A stretch of 64,000 nt of DNA, taken from Methylobacterium sp. E-005 (lineage in GTDB: Bacteria > Pseudomonadota > Alphaproteobacteria > Rhizobiales > Beijerinckiaceae). This document shows, piece by piece, positions 15,948 to 24,410 of the stretch (position 1 is the stretch's first letter; every line of letters starts with the position of its first letter). The stretch spans positions 62,001-126,000 of the forward strand of contig NZ_JAKSYG010000219.1 in NCBI RefSeq assembly GCF_022829725.1. Reading direction: 5' to 3'. A model generated the notes under the pieces. It saw only the letters and a list, made by a program, of their open reading frames with translations, searched no databases and was not told the origin of the DNA. Both the position numbers and the translations under genes were made by a program.

Positions 15948-17663
15948 GTGAGTGAGTGGGTGGGCCAGGGCCCGGCGGCGGACGACCCGTATCGCACCGG
16001 CTTTGACGAGGCCGCGATCGGCCTGCTCGTGCTGTCGGCGGACGAGACCGTGATCGCCGCGGCCAACCGGACCCTCCACGACCTGATCGGCTGGGCACCC
16101 GGCACCCTGATCGGGCGGGCGGTGGCCGAGGTGCTCGGGGAGGGCCCCGGAGGGCTTCAGACCGGCCTTCAATTCTGGCGCCGGGCAGACGGCAGCAACC
16201 TCGATGTGCGGGTACACCGGGCAGGCCGCACCCTCGTGATCGAGTCGGTCGATGTGGATACGGTCGCCCATTCGGAAGCAAACAGCGAGGCACTGACGGC
16301 CGCGGGCCTCGGGGAATGGCGCTGGGACCGGGCGACCGGCTTTCTCGCTCTCTCGCGCCGCGCCGCGCGGATCCTGGGCCGGCCGCCGGGCCGCTCCGTG
16401 TCGTGGGATGAGCTGAAGACCAGCCTGTCGGACTTCGAACTTGCCCGCCTCACCGCGCTCACCGCCGAGGCGGGCACGACCGGTTCGCCCTACCAGTTCG
16501 ATACGCCCATCACGGTGGCCGGACGCACGGTGATCCTGCGGGTCCGGGGACAGGCCGTTCCGGGCCCCGACGGCCAGCCCGTCAGTATGGTCGGCGTTAT
16601 TCAGGACATCACCACCCGGGTCGAGGCCCGGGACGAGATCCTCTCCCGTGACCAGCGCCTGCGGGTCGCCACCACGATCGCCAAGCTCGGCATCTTCGAG
16701 TGGCACATGCTCGAGGACCAAGCGATCTGGGAGAACGAGCACATGTACGAGATCTTCGGGCACGCGCCCGAGGACGGCACCATCGGCAAGGCCGAGTTTC
16801 TCAACGACATCCTCCACCCGGAGGACCGGCCGGCGGTGCGCAAGGCGATCTCGCGGGCGCTGCGGGAGGACGGGATCCTGCAGATCGGCGGCCGCATTCG
16901 GCGCAAGTCGGACGGCGCATGGCGCACGATCGACATGGCCGGCCGGTTCGAGCGTGACGCCCCCGGCCGCCTGCCGCGCCGCCTGATCGGTGTGGTGGCG
17001 GACGTGACCGACCGGCGCCTCGCCGAGGAGCGCCAGAGCCTGCTGATCCGCGAGCTGCACCACCGGGTGAAGAACACGCTCGCCACCGTCCAGGCGATCG
17101 TGGGCTCCACGGCGCGGACGGCATCGAGCATCGAGAGCTTCTACGAGGCCTTCGTCGGGCGCATTAAATCGCTGGCCCATACCCACTCGGTGCTCACCGA
17201 GGATACCTGGCAGATGGCCTCCCTGGAGAACCTCCTGCTCAACGAGCTGAGGCCCTACGCGGAGGTCACCACGGAGGGGGGGGCCGAGGGCCGGATCAGC
17301 CTGGCGGGGCCGGCCATCGACCTGCCCTCCGAGATCGCGGTGCCGATCGGGATGGCGATCCACGAACTCACCACCAACGCCGCCAAGTACGGGGCGCTCT
17401 CGAACCGCACCGGGCGGGTCGCGGTGGCGTGGACGCTGGAGCCGGGCGGCCCGGCCGGGATCCTGCGCTTCTCCTGGCGGGAGACCGGCGGTCCGCCGGT
17501 CGCACCGCCGAGCCGCCAGGGTTTCGGTTCGCGGCTGCTGCAGCGGGTCCTGATCGCCCAGGTCCAGGCCGAGGTGACGACCGATTACGCCCCCGGGGGC
17601 TTCGCCCTCACCATGCGGGCGCCGATCCCCGCGCGTAACGACAGCCTCAACCCGCTGGTTTGA
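15948..17663 (+). CDS. HWE-family sensor histidine kinase with PAS domains
   Basis: A 571-residue soluble two-component kinase. Three PAS-like domains occupy about 14-105, 115-225 and 240-357, the last with EWHMLEDQAIW, ILHPEDR (288-294) and GVVADVTDRR (348-357). The kinase core has the phospho-acceptor His371 in RELHHRVKN (368-376), the N box HELTTNAAKYG (472-482) and the W-x-E signature (Trp510, Glu512) that defines the HWE subfamily. No transmembrane segment or LOV Cys is present, so it senses a cytoplasmic cue. No response regulator is adjacent. GTG at 15948 begins the first PAS domain directly. Confidence 0.9.
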   Translation: MSEWVGQGPAADDPYRTGFDEAAIGLLVLSADETVIAAANRTLHDLIGWAPGTLIGRAVAEVLGEGPGGLQTGLQFWRRADGSNLDVRVHRAGRTLVIESVDVDTVAHSEANSEALTAAGLGEWRWDRATGFLALSRRAARILGRPPGRSVSWDELKTSLSDFELARLTALTAEAGTTGSPYQFDTPITVAGRTVILRVRGQAVPGPDGQPVSMVGVIQDITTRVEARDEILSRDQRLRVATTIAKLGIFEWHMLEDQAIWENEHMYEIFGHAPEDGTIGKAEFLNDILHPEDRPAVRKAISRALREDGILQIGGRIRRKSDGAWRTIDMAGRFERDAPGRLPRRLIGVVADVTDRRLAEERQSLLIRELHHRVKNTLATVQAIVGSTARTASSIESFYEAFVGRIKSLAHTHSVLTEDTWQMASLENLLLNELRPYAEVTTEGGAEGRISLAGPAIDLPSEIAVPIGMAIHELTTNAAKYGALSNRTGRVAVAWTLEPGGPAGILRFSWRETGGPPVAPPSRQGFGSRLLQRVLIAQVQAEVTTDYAPGGFALTMRAPIPARNDSLNPLV

Positions 17664-17678
17664 GCCCGCGGCGGGCGG

Positions 17679-18524
17679 TCAGGCCGCGCCCCGCGTGCCG
17701 GATTCGCCGCCGCCATCCACAAAGGCCTTCAGCTCGTCCAGCGACGCGAAGGTGAAGCGGCCCTGCGGCGTCTCCGCCTCGATCGAGCCGTCCTCGAACA
17801 TCACGTAGGTGTTGCCGCCCGAGGCGTAGCGCCCGACCACGGTGCGCCCCTCTGGCTTCGGGGCGGCGATCGCGGGTTCCGGTGCGGGGCTCGGGCGCGC
17901 GGGTTCCGCTTCCGGTCCCGGGGGGGATTCGGGCGCAGCGAACAGGTCGTCCTCGGGGGCGGTCTCGCCGGCCGGCCGGAGCGGCTCGGGCCTGCTGGGC
18001 GCCCCCGGCTGGCGCATGTCGAGCGTGGGGGCCTCTCTCGGAAGGATCGGCCCCCGCGGGACGACCGGCGGCGCGGGGGGCTGCGGAGTCGGTTCGACCC
18101 GGACCGGCTTCGGCAGATCGGCCGGCACGGGTGAAACCGCTGCCGCGCCGACGCTCAGGTTCGGCTCGATCCGGGGGCGCTCGGGATCGAAGGGCGGCTC
18201 GACGACCGATGGCACGATGAAGGCCGGCGCCGCAGGCAGGACCGGCGGCCGGCCGCGGCCCTCGTCGGCGACCCCCGACGCGGTGATCGGCGCGGCGTCC
18301 CGCGGCGCGGCTGTCGAGACCTGCGCGAGCGCCTTCGCGACGCGGCGGAAGCTGAGGGCGAGCACGCCGAGACCGAGCAGGACCGCCCCCGAGGACGCCG
18401 CCACCGAGCCCGCGATGACCATCGCGAGCCCGCTCTCCAGACGCACATACGGGAAGCCCTGGATCACGGCGGCGCAGCCCCCGATGATCATGGCGGCGGC
18501 GAGCGCGAACAGCGCAGCGATCAT
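17679..18524 (-). CDS. Membrane-anchored Pro-rich hypothetical protein
   Basis: A 281-residue protein I cannot assign. It has two N-terminal hydrophobic segments (about 3-22 and 33-58), a long Pro/Ala-rich low-complexity linker (about 75-225) and a short C-terminal domain with GRYASGGNTYVMFEDGS and a RFTFASLDELKAFV motif (about 252-265), the only part that looks folded. Hence a membrane-tethered small domain, probably cytoplasmic. It converges with the HWE kinase gene, 15 bases apart. ATG at 18524 begins the first hydrophobic segment. Confidence 0.65.
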   Translation of the reverse strand: MIAALFALAAAMIIGGCAAVIQGFPYVRLESGLAMVIAGSVAASSGAVLLGLGVLALSFRRVAKALAQVSTAAPRDAAPITASGVADEGRGRPPVLPAAPAFIVPSVVEPPFDPERPRIEPNLSVGAAAVSPVPADLPKPVRVEPTPQPPAPPVVPRGPILPREAPTLDMRQPGAPSRPEPLRPAGETAPEDDLFAAPESPPGPEAEPARPSPAPEPAIAAPKPEGRTVVGRYASGGNTYVMFEDGSIEAETPQGRFTFASLDELKAFVDGGGESGTRGAA

Positions 18525-18826
18525 GAGACTCTCTGGAACGTGCCGGCTCCCTGCCGGCCCTCAAGGCGTCGCGCACAGTAAGGCCTGGCGGTCATATTGC
18601 AAAACCCGCTGGCGAAATCTCCCGGGATACCGCTCTTTGCCGGTTGTCCGCGTGCCGACCCAGGCGCCCGATACCCCGGGATCCGGGAACTTCGCGTGCG
18701 GCCGGCCCGGAACGGCGTTGCCGTCCCGCGGCGCCCGACTTACCTAGCGGTCTCTCGACTCGGAAGCCCCCGCCGGGGACGAGGCTGCCCCCTGCCCATG
18801 TTCTTTGCCAAGCGGAGACAGACGCG

Positions 18827-19426
18827 ATGACCTTCACCTTGCCGGAACTGCCCTACGCCTACGACGCGCTCGGGCCGTACATGTCGAAGGAAACCCTCGA
18901 GTTTCACCACGACAAGCACCACAAGGCCTATGTCGATACCGGCAACAAGCTGCTCGAGGGCACCGATCTCCAGGGCAAGAGCGTCGAGGAGATCGTGAAG
19001 GCCGCCTACAACACGAATCAGCCGCTCTTCAACAATGCCGGCCAGCACTACAACCACATCCATTTCTGGCAGTGGATGAAGCCGAATGGCGGCGGCGCGA
19101 TCCCCGGTGCGCTGGCCAAGAAGATCGACGAGGATCTCGGCGGCGCGGAGAAGTTCAAGGCGGACTTCATCCAGGCGGGCATCGGCCAGTTCGGCTCGGG
19201 CTGGGCGTGGCTCGCCGTCAAGGACGGCAAGCTGGCGATCATGAAGACCCCCAACGGTGAGAACCCGCTGGTCCACGGCGCCAAGCCGATCCTCGGCGTC
19301 GACGTGTGGGAGCACTCCTACTACATCGACTACCGCAACCGCCGGCCCGACTATCTCAAGGCATTCATCGAGAACCTCGTGAACTGGGAGCACGTGGAGA
19401 AGATGTACGCCGAGGCGAACGCCTGA
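18827..19426 (+). CDS. sodB: Superoxide dismutase (Fe/Mn family)
   Basis: Cytoplasmic superoxide dismutase, 199 residues. The four metal ligands are His27, His77, Asp159 (in GVDVWEH) and His163, and FNNAGQHYNHIHFW (68-81) carries the Gln-bearing motif typical of the iron type, although cambialistic use is possible. ATG at 18827 follows AGCGGAGA, a modest ribosome site. It is monocistronic, with a strong hairpin after the stop. The upstream gap (18525-18826) shows no gene and no promoter I would defend. Confidence 0.95.
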   Translation: MTFTLPELPYAYDALGPYMSKETLEFHHDKHHKAYVDTGNKLLEGTDLQGKSVEEIVKAAYNTNQPLFNNAGQHYNHIHFWQWMKPNGGGAIPGALAKKIDEDLGGAEKFKADFIQAGIGQFGSGWAWLAVKDGKLAIMKTPNGENPLVHGAKPILGVDVWEHSYYIDYRNRRPDYLKAFIENLVNWEHVEKMYAEANA

Positions 19427-19437
19427 GGCATCCTGCC

Positions 19438-19466
19438 GGTGCCGCGGGCCTCGTGTCCGCGGCACC
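19438..19466 (+). terminator. Hairpin downstream of sodB
   Basis: A perfect 10-bp stem GGTGCCGCGG/CCGCGGCACC with a nine-base loop, 12 bases after the sodB stop; no T run. Confidence 0.6.
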
Positions 19467-19564
19467 CTTGAGGTGGCGAACGAAACCGGTTCTTGATGCG
19501 CGCACGCCGGATGACCCGGTGCTGAAGGGGCCGGCCATTTTCTTTCGATCGACCAGCGCAATAC

Positions 19565-19778
19565 TTCTACGGTGCTCCCTTCCCCCTCTGCGGGGGAGGG
19601 TGGCCCCTGCGTCGGCAGGGGTCGGGGGAGGGGGGCGCGGGTTCCGGACGGGGCGCGGGCTTCATGACGGCCAACGTCCAGCTCTACGCCGTCGCTCCTC
19701 CTTTGCGGGACTTCGTCCCGGCTCGACCCCCTCCGGGGGGCAGCCTCCCCCGCGGAGGGGGGAGGGGAGCCACCGAGC
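19565..19778. repeat. Dispersed intergenic element, family B copy 1
   Basis: About 200 bases with imperfect terminal inverted repeats: the left end carries GCGGGGGAGGGTGGCCCC and the right end the complement-like CCTCCCCCGCGGAGGGG. Its interior (GCGGGTTCCGGA, then CTTCATGA) is shared with the copy at 50912-51120, so this is a related element and not a chance hairpin. Its right end supplies the purine-rich tract just upstream of murJ. Confidence 0.7.
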
Positions 19779-19793
19779 GTGGCGCCCCAACTC

Positions 19794-21320
19794 ATGATCC
19801 GCTCCATCCTCTCCGTCGGCGGCTGGACCCTGGTCTCGCGCGTCACCGGCTTTGCCCGGGACGTCGTGATGGCCGCCGTGATGGGCGCGGGGCCCATGGC
19901 CGACGCCTTCGTGGTCGCGTTCCGGCTGCCGAACCATTTCCGGGCGATCTTCGGCGAGGGGGCGTTCAACACCGCCTTCGTTCCGGCCTATGCCGGCCTC
20001 GCGGAGGCGGGCGCCCCGGGGGACGCGCACCGCTTCGCCGACCGGGTCTTCACCCTGATGCTGATCGTGCAGCTCGTGCTGCTCAACCTCGCCCTGCCGG
20101 CGATGCCCTGGGTCGTCCACGCCCTGGCACCGGGCTTCGCCGAGGATGGCGAGCGGTTCCGCCTCGCGGTGGCGCTGACCCGCATCACCTTCCCGTATCT
20201 TCTGTTCATGACGCTGGTGACGCTGCTGTCGGGCATCCTCAACGCCCACCGGCACTTCGCCGTGGCGGCGGGGGCGCCGGTCCTGCTCAACCTCGCCATG
20301 CTGGCGGCCCTGGGGTTGAGCTTCCTGTTCCCGAACGCCGCCTATGCGGCCGCGTGGGGTGTCGCCGTTTCGGGCGTGCTCCAGTTCGGCCTGCTCTGGT
20401 GGGGCTGCCGGCGGGTGCGCGTGATGCCGGACCTCGCCGTGCCGCGCCTCGACCCGGCGCTCAAACGGTTCTTCGCGGTGCTCGGGCCGGCGGTGATCGG
20501 CTCGGCCGGGTTCCAGATCGCGGCCTTCGCCGACACGATCATCGCGAGTTGGCTGCCCACCGGGGCGGTCTCGGCACTCTACTATGCCGACCGGCTCTAC
20601 CAACTCCCGTTCGGGGTCATCGCCATCGCGGCCGGCACCGTGCTGCTGCCCGAGATGAGCCGACGCATCGCCGCCGGGGACGTCGCCGGGGCGCATGCGG
20701 CACAGAACCGGGCGGCGGGCTTCTCCCTGGCGCTCTCGGCGCCCTTCACCGTGGCGTTCCTGACCATCCCGGGCCTGATCATGGCGGCCCTGTTCCAGCG
20801 CGGTGCCTTCAGCGCGGAGGATGCCGCCCGGGCGGCCTCGGTACTCGCCGCCTACGGCTTCGCGCTGCCCGCCGTGGTGCTGGTGCGCAGCGCAACGGCA
20901 AGCTTCTACGCCCGCCAGGACACCAAGACCCCGCTCTGGGCCTCGCTCACGGCGATCGGCGTCAACGTTGCCCTGAAGCTGTGGCTCACCGGCTCGTACG
21001 GCGTCACGGGGCTGGCGCTTGCCACAGCAGTCGCCCAATGGGTCAACCTGATCCTCCTGCTGGTGCTCGCCAGGCGCCGCAACTGGACGGCGCCGGGTCG
21101 CACCCTGGGGCTCACCGTCGCGGGGGTCGTGCTGGCCTGCTTTGGGCTGGCGGTTGTTGCCATCTATGGACAGGGGCTCGCCCAGGCGCTGGTGCCTGCC
21201 CTCCCGCACGGGCGCGAACTCGCTGTGCTGGCGCTGCTCGGGCTGGCCGGCGCGGCGGTTTATGGTGGCCTGTTGGCAGGTTTGCTGCACCTGTTCGGCC
21301 TGCGCCTGCGCCGGGCGTGA
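19794..21320 (+). CDS. murJ: Lipid II flippase MurJ
   Basis: Inner-membrane MATE-like protein that moves lipid II across the membrane for peptidoglycan synthesis. The 508-residue product is hydrophobic throughout, with about 13-14 transmembrane segments, and has the family N terminus SVGGWTLVSRVTGFARD and the FAEGAF-type motif seen here as FGEGAFNTAFVPAY (about 53-66). I prefer the ATG at 19794, which matches the family start; a GTG at 19779 lies closer to the GGAGGGGAG tract, but that tract belongs to the repeat. The HAD gene follows 69 bases downstream. Confidence 0.92.
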   Translation: MIRSILSVGGWTLVSRVTGFARDVVMAAVMGAGPMADAFVVAFRLPNHFRAIFGEGAFNTAFVPAYAGLAEAGAPGDAHRFADRVFTLMLIVQLVLLNLALPAMPWVVHALAPGFAEDGERFRLAVALTRITFPYLLFMTLVTLLSGILNAHRHFAVAAGAPVLLNLAMLAALGLSFLFPNAAYAAAWGVAVSGVLQFGLLWWGCRRVRVMPDLAVPRLDPALKRFFAVLGPAVIGSAGFQIAAFADTIIASWLPTGAVSALYYADRLYQLPFGVIAIAAGTVLLPEMSRRIAAGDVAGAHAAQNRAAGFSLALSAPFTVAFLTIPGLIMAALFQRGAFSAEDAARAASVLAAYGFALPAVVLVRSATASFYARQDTKTPLWASLTAIGVNVALKLWLTGSYGVTGLALATAVAQWVNLILLLVLARRRNWTAPGRTLGLTVAGVVLACFGLAVVAIYGQGLAQALVPALPHGRELAVLALLGLAGAAVYGGLLAGLLHLFGLRLRRA

Positions 21321-21389
21321 GAACATGGTCGGGCTCGCCGCGGCGGGTTCCGGCCCCAGATCGGGCGGGAGCACCCAGAGAGGATCGCC

Positions 21390-22067
21390 ATGACCGACGC
21401 ATCAGGACCGCTCACGGGCGTGAAGGCCGCTGTCTTCGACGCCTATGGCACGCTGTTCGACGTCAACGCTGCGGTCCAGCGCTATGCCGAGGCGGTGGGG
21501 CCGGACGCCGACCACCTGTCCGAGGTCTGGCGGAACAAGCAGCTCGAATACAGCTGGACCCTGGCGCTGATGGGCCGCTACGCCGCCTTCTGGGACCTCA
21601 CCGTCCGCGCGCTCGACTACGCGCTCGCGGTCCATCCCGGGGTGGATCCGGCCTTGCGCGAGCGGCTGCTGGATGCCTATCGCGACCTCGACGCCTATCC
21701 GGAGGTGCCAGGCGTGCTGGCGGCCCTGCGCAAACGCCACATCCGCACCGCGATCCTGACCAACGGCAACGCCGCCATGGTCGACCGGGCGGTGGCCTCG
21801 GCGGGGCTCGCCGATCACCTCGACGCGGTTCTGTCGGTGGACGACGCACAGGTGTTCAAGACCCACCCCGACGCCTATCGGAGCGCCCTGACGCGGCTGG
21901 CGGTCGGAGCCGGCGACGTGCTGTTCTGCTCCTCGAACCGTTGGGACGTGGCGGGGGCCGCCGCCTTCGGATTCCGCACCGCCTGGGTGAACCGGAAGGG
22001 TCTGCCGGAGGAATACGGCGATCTCGCCCCGGCCGTCGTGGTCGAGAGCCTCGACGGGCTGCTCTGA
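21390..22067 (+). CDS. Haloacid dehalogenase type II (HAD superfamily)
   Basis: A 225-residue HAD enzyme matching the (S)-2-haloacid dehalogenase subfamily, which replaces halogen by hydroxyl through an aspartyl ester. The nucleophile is Asp17 in FDAYGTLFD (16-24), a GTLFD variant typical of type II dehalogenases; the ILTNGN motif (about 116-121) supplies Ser/Thr-Asn, Lys151 lies in VFKTHPDAY, and SSNRWDVAGA (about 173-182) contains the Asn and Asp of the last motif. ATG at 21390 follows AGAGAGGA. True dehalogenase activity needs testing because close relatives act on phosphates. Confidence 0.85.
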   Translation: MTDASGPLTGVKAAVFDAYGTLFDVNAAVQRYAEAVGPDADHLSEVWRNKQLEYSWTLALMGRYAAFWDLTVRALDYALAVHPGVDPALRERLLDAYRDLDAYPEVPGVLAALRKRHIRTAILTNGNAAMVDRAVASAGLADHLDAVLSVDDAQVFKTHPDAYRSALTRLAVGAGDVLFCSSNRWDVAGAAAFGFRTAWVNRKGLPEEYGDLAPAVVVESLDGLL

Positions 22068-22140
22068 TACGGTCCCCGGCCGGAACCGTTCGGTTCATCT
22101 GGCACACGATCGAATGGGGCCGCTTCGGGGATTTTTAATC

Positions 22141-22176
22141 CTCCCGGTGTTGAGTTGTGCTCAACACGAACGGGAG
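22141..22176 (+). promoter_or_regulatory. Hairpin that buries the ribosome-binding site of the next gene
   Basis: CTCCCG (22141-22146) pairs with CGGGAG (22171-22176), and inside it GTGTTGAG (22147-22154) pairs with CTCAACAC (22160-22167); the loop is TTGTG and GAA is bulged. The GGGAG of the right arm is the only Shine-Dalgarno candidate for the downstream gene. As DNA, the inner part is also a perfect dyad that a regulator could bind. Confidence 0.6.
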
Positions 22177-22185
22177 ATGTTGCGC

Positions 22186-22533
22186 GTGTCCTTCAACGGT
22201 TCCTTCACGATGATTCGCGCCGGGGCCGCCGCCCTTGCCGCGACCCTGGTGCTCGGGGCCGTCGCCCCGGCCACCGCCCGCGACCAGACCGGCGCGATCG
22301 TCGGCGGCCTCGCGGCCGGCGTGGTCGGCGGTGTCGTGGGCAGCGCCCTCGTCAACGGCGCCAACAACCCGCCCCCGCCGCCGCCGGAGTACCGCCCGCG
22401 CCGCGTGCTGGTCGAGGAGCCCGAGCCCGTCGTGATCCGCGAGCGCCGCGGCCCGATCTGCCACTACGAGCGCCGCAAGGAGTGGCTCGGCGACGGCGAG
22501 TTCACCTACCGCCGCGTCGAGGTCTGCGAGTAA
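22186..22533 (+). CDS. Small secreted protein with glycine-zipper-like segment
   Basis: A 115-residue exported protein of unknown function. A signal peptide (about 9-30) ends near VAPATA-RD; the mature part has a Gly-rich segment IVGGLAAGVVGGVVGSAL (about 36-53), then a Pro stretch and a conserved-looking basic end containing CHYERRKEW and VEVCE with two Cys. GTG at 22186 is seven bases after GGGAG; ATG at 22177 is too close to it and ATG at 22210 has no ribosome site, but all are in frame. It probably sits in the periplasm or outer membrane. The leader hairpin is described separately. Confidence 0.7.
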   Translation: MSFNGSFTMIRAGAAALAATLVLGAVAPATARDQTGAIVGGLAAGVVGGVVGSALVNGANNPPPPPPEYRPRRVLVEEPEPVVIRERRGPICHYERRKEWLGDGEFTYRRVEVCE

Positions 22534-22562
22534 AGTCTCCGCAGGGACCACAGCCCCAACCG

Positions 22563-22591
22563 CGCGCCGCGTCCCTCCCGGGCGCGGCGCG
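22563..22591. terminator. Hairpin between convergent genes
   Basis: A perfect 9-bp stem CGCGCCGCG/CGCGGCGCG with an 11-base loop lies between the secreted-protein gene and the convergent carbamoyltransferase gene and could serve both. Confidence 0.55.
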
Positions 22592-22593
22592 TC

Positions 22594-24351
22594 TCATTTC
22601 ACCACCAGCCAATCCTCGACCACGAGGGCGTCGAGGCCGGTGGTGTAGAACATCAGGATCGCGTCCTCCGCGCTGTGGAGGATCGGCTTGCCCATCACGT
22701 TGAAGCTGGTGTTGAGCAGGATCGGCACCCCGGTGATCTCGGCGAAGGCCGCAATCAGCGCCGCGTAGGCGGGGTTGCGCTCTGCCGTGACGCTCTGGAG
22801 CCGGCCGGTGCCGTCTTCGTGGACCACCGCCGGCACGCGGGCGCGGACCGCCTCCCGCCAGACCAGGGTCCGCTCCATGTAGGGGCTGTCGGCGTAATCC
22901 TCGTACCAGTCCGGCCCGGCCTCCGCCAGGATCGAGGGTGCGAAGGGCCGGAAGGCTTCGCGGTATTTAACCTTCGCGTTCAGCGCGTCCTTGGCCCCCT
23001 CCGGCCGCGGATCGGCCAGGATCGAGCGGTTGCCGAGGGCCCGGGGCCCGAACTCGGCCCGGCCCTGCACCCAGCCGACGAGGCCGCCCTCCGCCAGGAT
23101 CCGGGCTGCGGCCCGCGTCGCCTCGGCATGGCCGACGCGCCGGGCCCGGGGCTCCTGCTCGGCGAGCCGCTCCATCGCGCCTGTGGAAACCCGGGCGCCC
23201 AGATAGGGCGAGAGCGGACGTTGCGCCGGTGGCGGCCCGGCCCAGTCCGGATGATCCTCCGCGTAGGCGAGCCAAGCTGCGCCAACCGCGTTGCCGTCGT
23301 CGGCCGGGGCCGAGGGGACGTGCAGCCGCTGGAACCCGGAGCGGCCCAGCACCCGGCCGTTATAGGACGAGTTCAGCCCACAGCCGCCGGCGATCACGAG
23401 GTTCTCGGAGGGCGCCAACGCCCAGGCCTCGGCCACCAGCGCGTCCATGAGGGTCGAAAACAGATCCTGTCCGCAACGGGCGAGGTCGGCCCAGCCGTTC
23501 TCCAGGGCATCGGCCGGGCGGCGGGCGCGGATCTCTTCGGCGACGGCCCGGATGGTCTCCGCATCGGCGTAGCGCAGGCGGCCATCCGCGACCGTGCAGA
23601 GCCGGCCGAGCAGGGCAGCAAGCTCGGGATCGGGGCTGCCGTAGGGCGCGAGCCCCATGATCTTCCATTCCTCGCCTTTCACTTGGTCGAAGCCCGCGAG
23701 ATCGGTGATCAACCCGTAGAGGAAGCCCAGGGAGCCGCGCCCGCGATGGCGGCGCAGCTCGTTGATCCGGCCCCCCTCCAGCCGGTAGATCGCCGCCGCG
23801 CCGGTCTCGCCCATGCCGTCGACCACCAGGGCGGTGGCGTCCGCGAACGGGCTGCCCCAGAGGCCGTAGGCGGCGTGGCAGAGATGGTGCGGATAGCGTC
23901 GCTGCCCGGCAATCGACGCCCGGGGCGCGGCGCCGGTGATCCGCGCCTCTTGGTTCAGCGCCAGCAGGGTGCCATGGCCGGCCCGCTCCTGCGCGGCGTG
24001 GAGATCGGCGATGAACACCCGTTCCGCCTGCTCGGGCACGAAGGAGCGGTTGAGCGTGGTGGTGTGGGCGGACAGCGCCGTCAGGTCGAAGGCGCCGGCC
24101 CCGGCCTGGCCGCGCAGGAACGCGGTGAATTGCGGGCCCCAGCTCGAGGCGATGACGAGTTCGGCGCCCGGCGGCACGTGCTCCTTCAGGAGCGCGGCCA
24201 TCTGCGACGGGGCGTCCGGTTCGCAGTTCGGCGCGCGCTTGTACTGGAGGTGGCGCTCCGCGGCTTCGGCGAACAGCAGGGTGCCGTCGGGCCCGACCAG
24301 GGCGAGGGCGGGATCGTGGAAGGTGGTGGCGAGACCGAGATAGAAGCGCAT
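22594..24351 (-). CDS. NodU/CmcH-family carbamoyltransferase
   Basis: A 585-residue enzyme of the family that transfers carbamoyl from carbamoyl phosphate to a hydroxyl of a small molecule or sugar. The N-terminal Kae1-like domain starts MRFYLGLATTFHDPALAL with its HDP motif, continues with HHLCHAAYGLW (about 146-156) and has a G-rich segment GGCGLNSSYNGR (about 331-342); the C-terminal domain carries EFGPRALGNRSILADPR (about 441-457), a family signature. Start is ATG 24351; a TTG two codons upstream is less likely. No biosynthetic, antibiotic or nod genes are nearby, so the acceptor is unknown. nhaA lies 59 bases away. Confidence 0.9.
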   Translation of the reverse strand: MRFYLGLATTFHDPALALVGPDGTLLFAEAAERHLQYKRAPNCEPDAPSQMAALLKEHVPPGAELVIASSWGPQFTAFLRGQAGAGAFDLTALSAHTTTLNRSFVPEQAERVFIADLHAAQERAGHGTLLALNQEARITGAAPRASIAGQRRYPHHLCHAAYGLWGSPFADATALVVDGMGETGAAAIYRLEGGRINELRRHRGRGSLGFLYGLITDLAGFDQVKGEEWKIMGLAPYGSPDPELAALLGRLCTVADGRLRYADAETIRAVAEEIRARRPADALENGWADLARCGQDLFSTLMDALVAEAWALAPSENLVIAGGCGLNSSYNGRVLGRSGFQRLHVPSAPADDGNAVGAAWLAYAEDHPDWAGPPPAQRPLSPYLGARVSTGAMERLAEQEPRARRVGHAEATRAAARILAEGGLVGWVQGRAEFGPRALGNRSILADPRPEGAKDALNAKVKYREAFRPFAPSILAEAGPDWYEDYADSPYMERTLVWREAVRARVPAVVHEDGTGRLQSVTAERNPAYAALIAAFAEITGVPILLNTSFNVMGKPILHSAEDAILMFYTTGLDALVVEDWLVVK

Positions 24352-24410
24352 ACGCAAGCGGGGTAGCGCATTTCGCCCTGTGCGGCGAAGCCGGTCTCGC
24401 GCGGGCGGGC

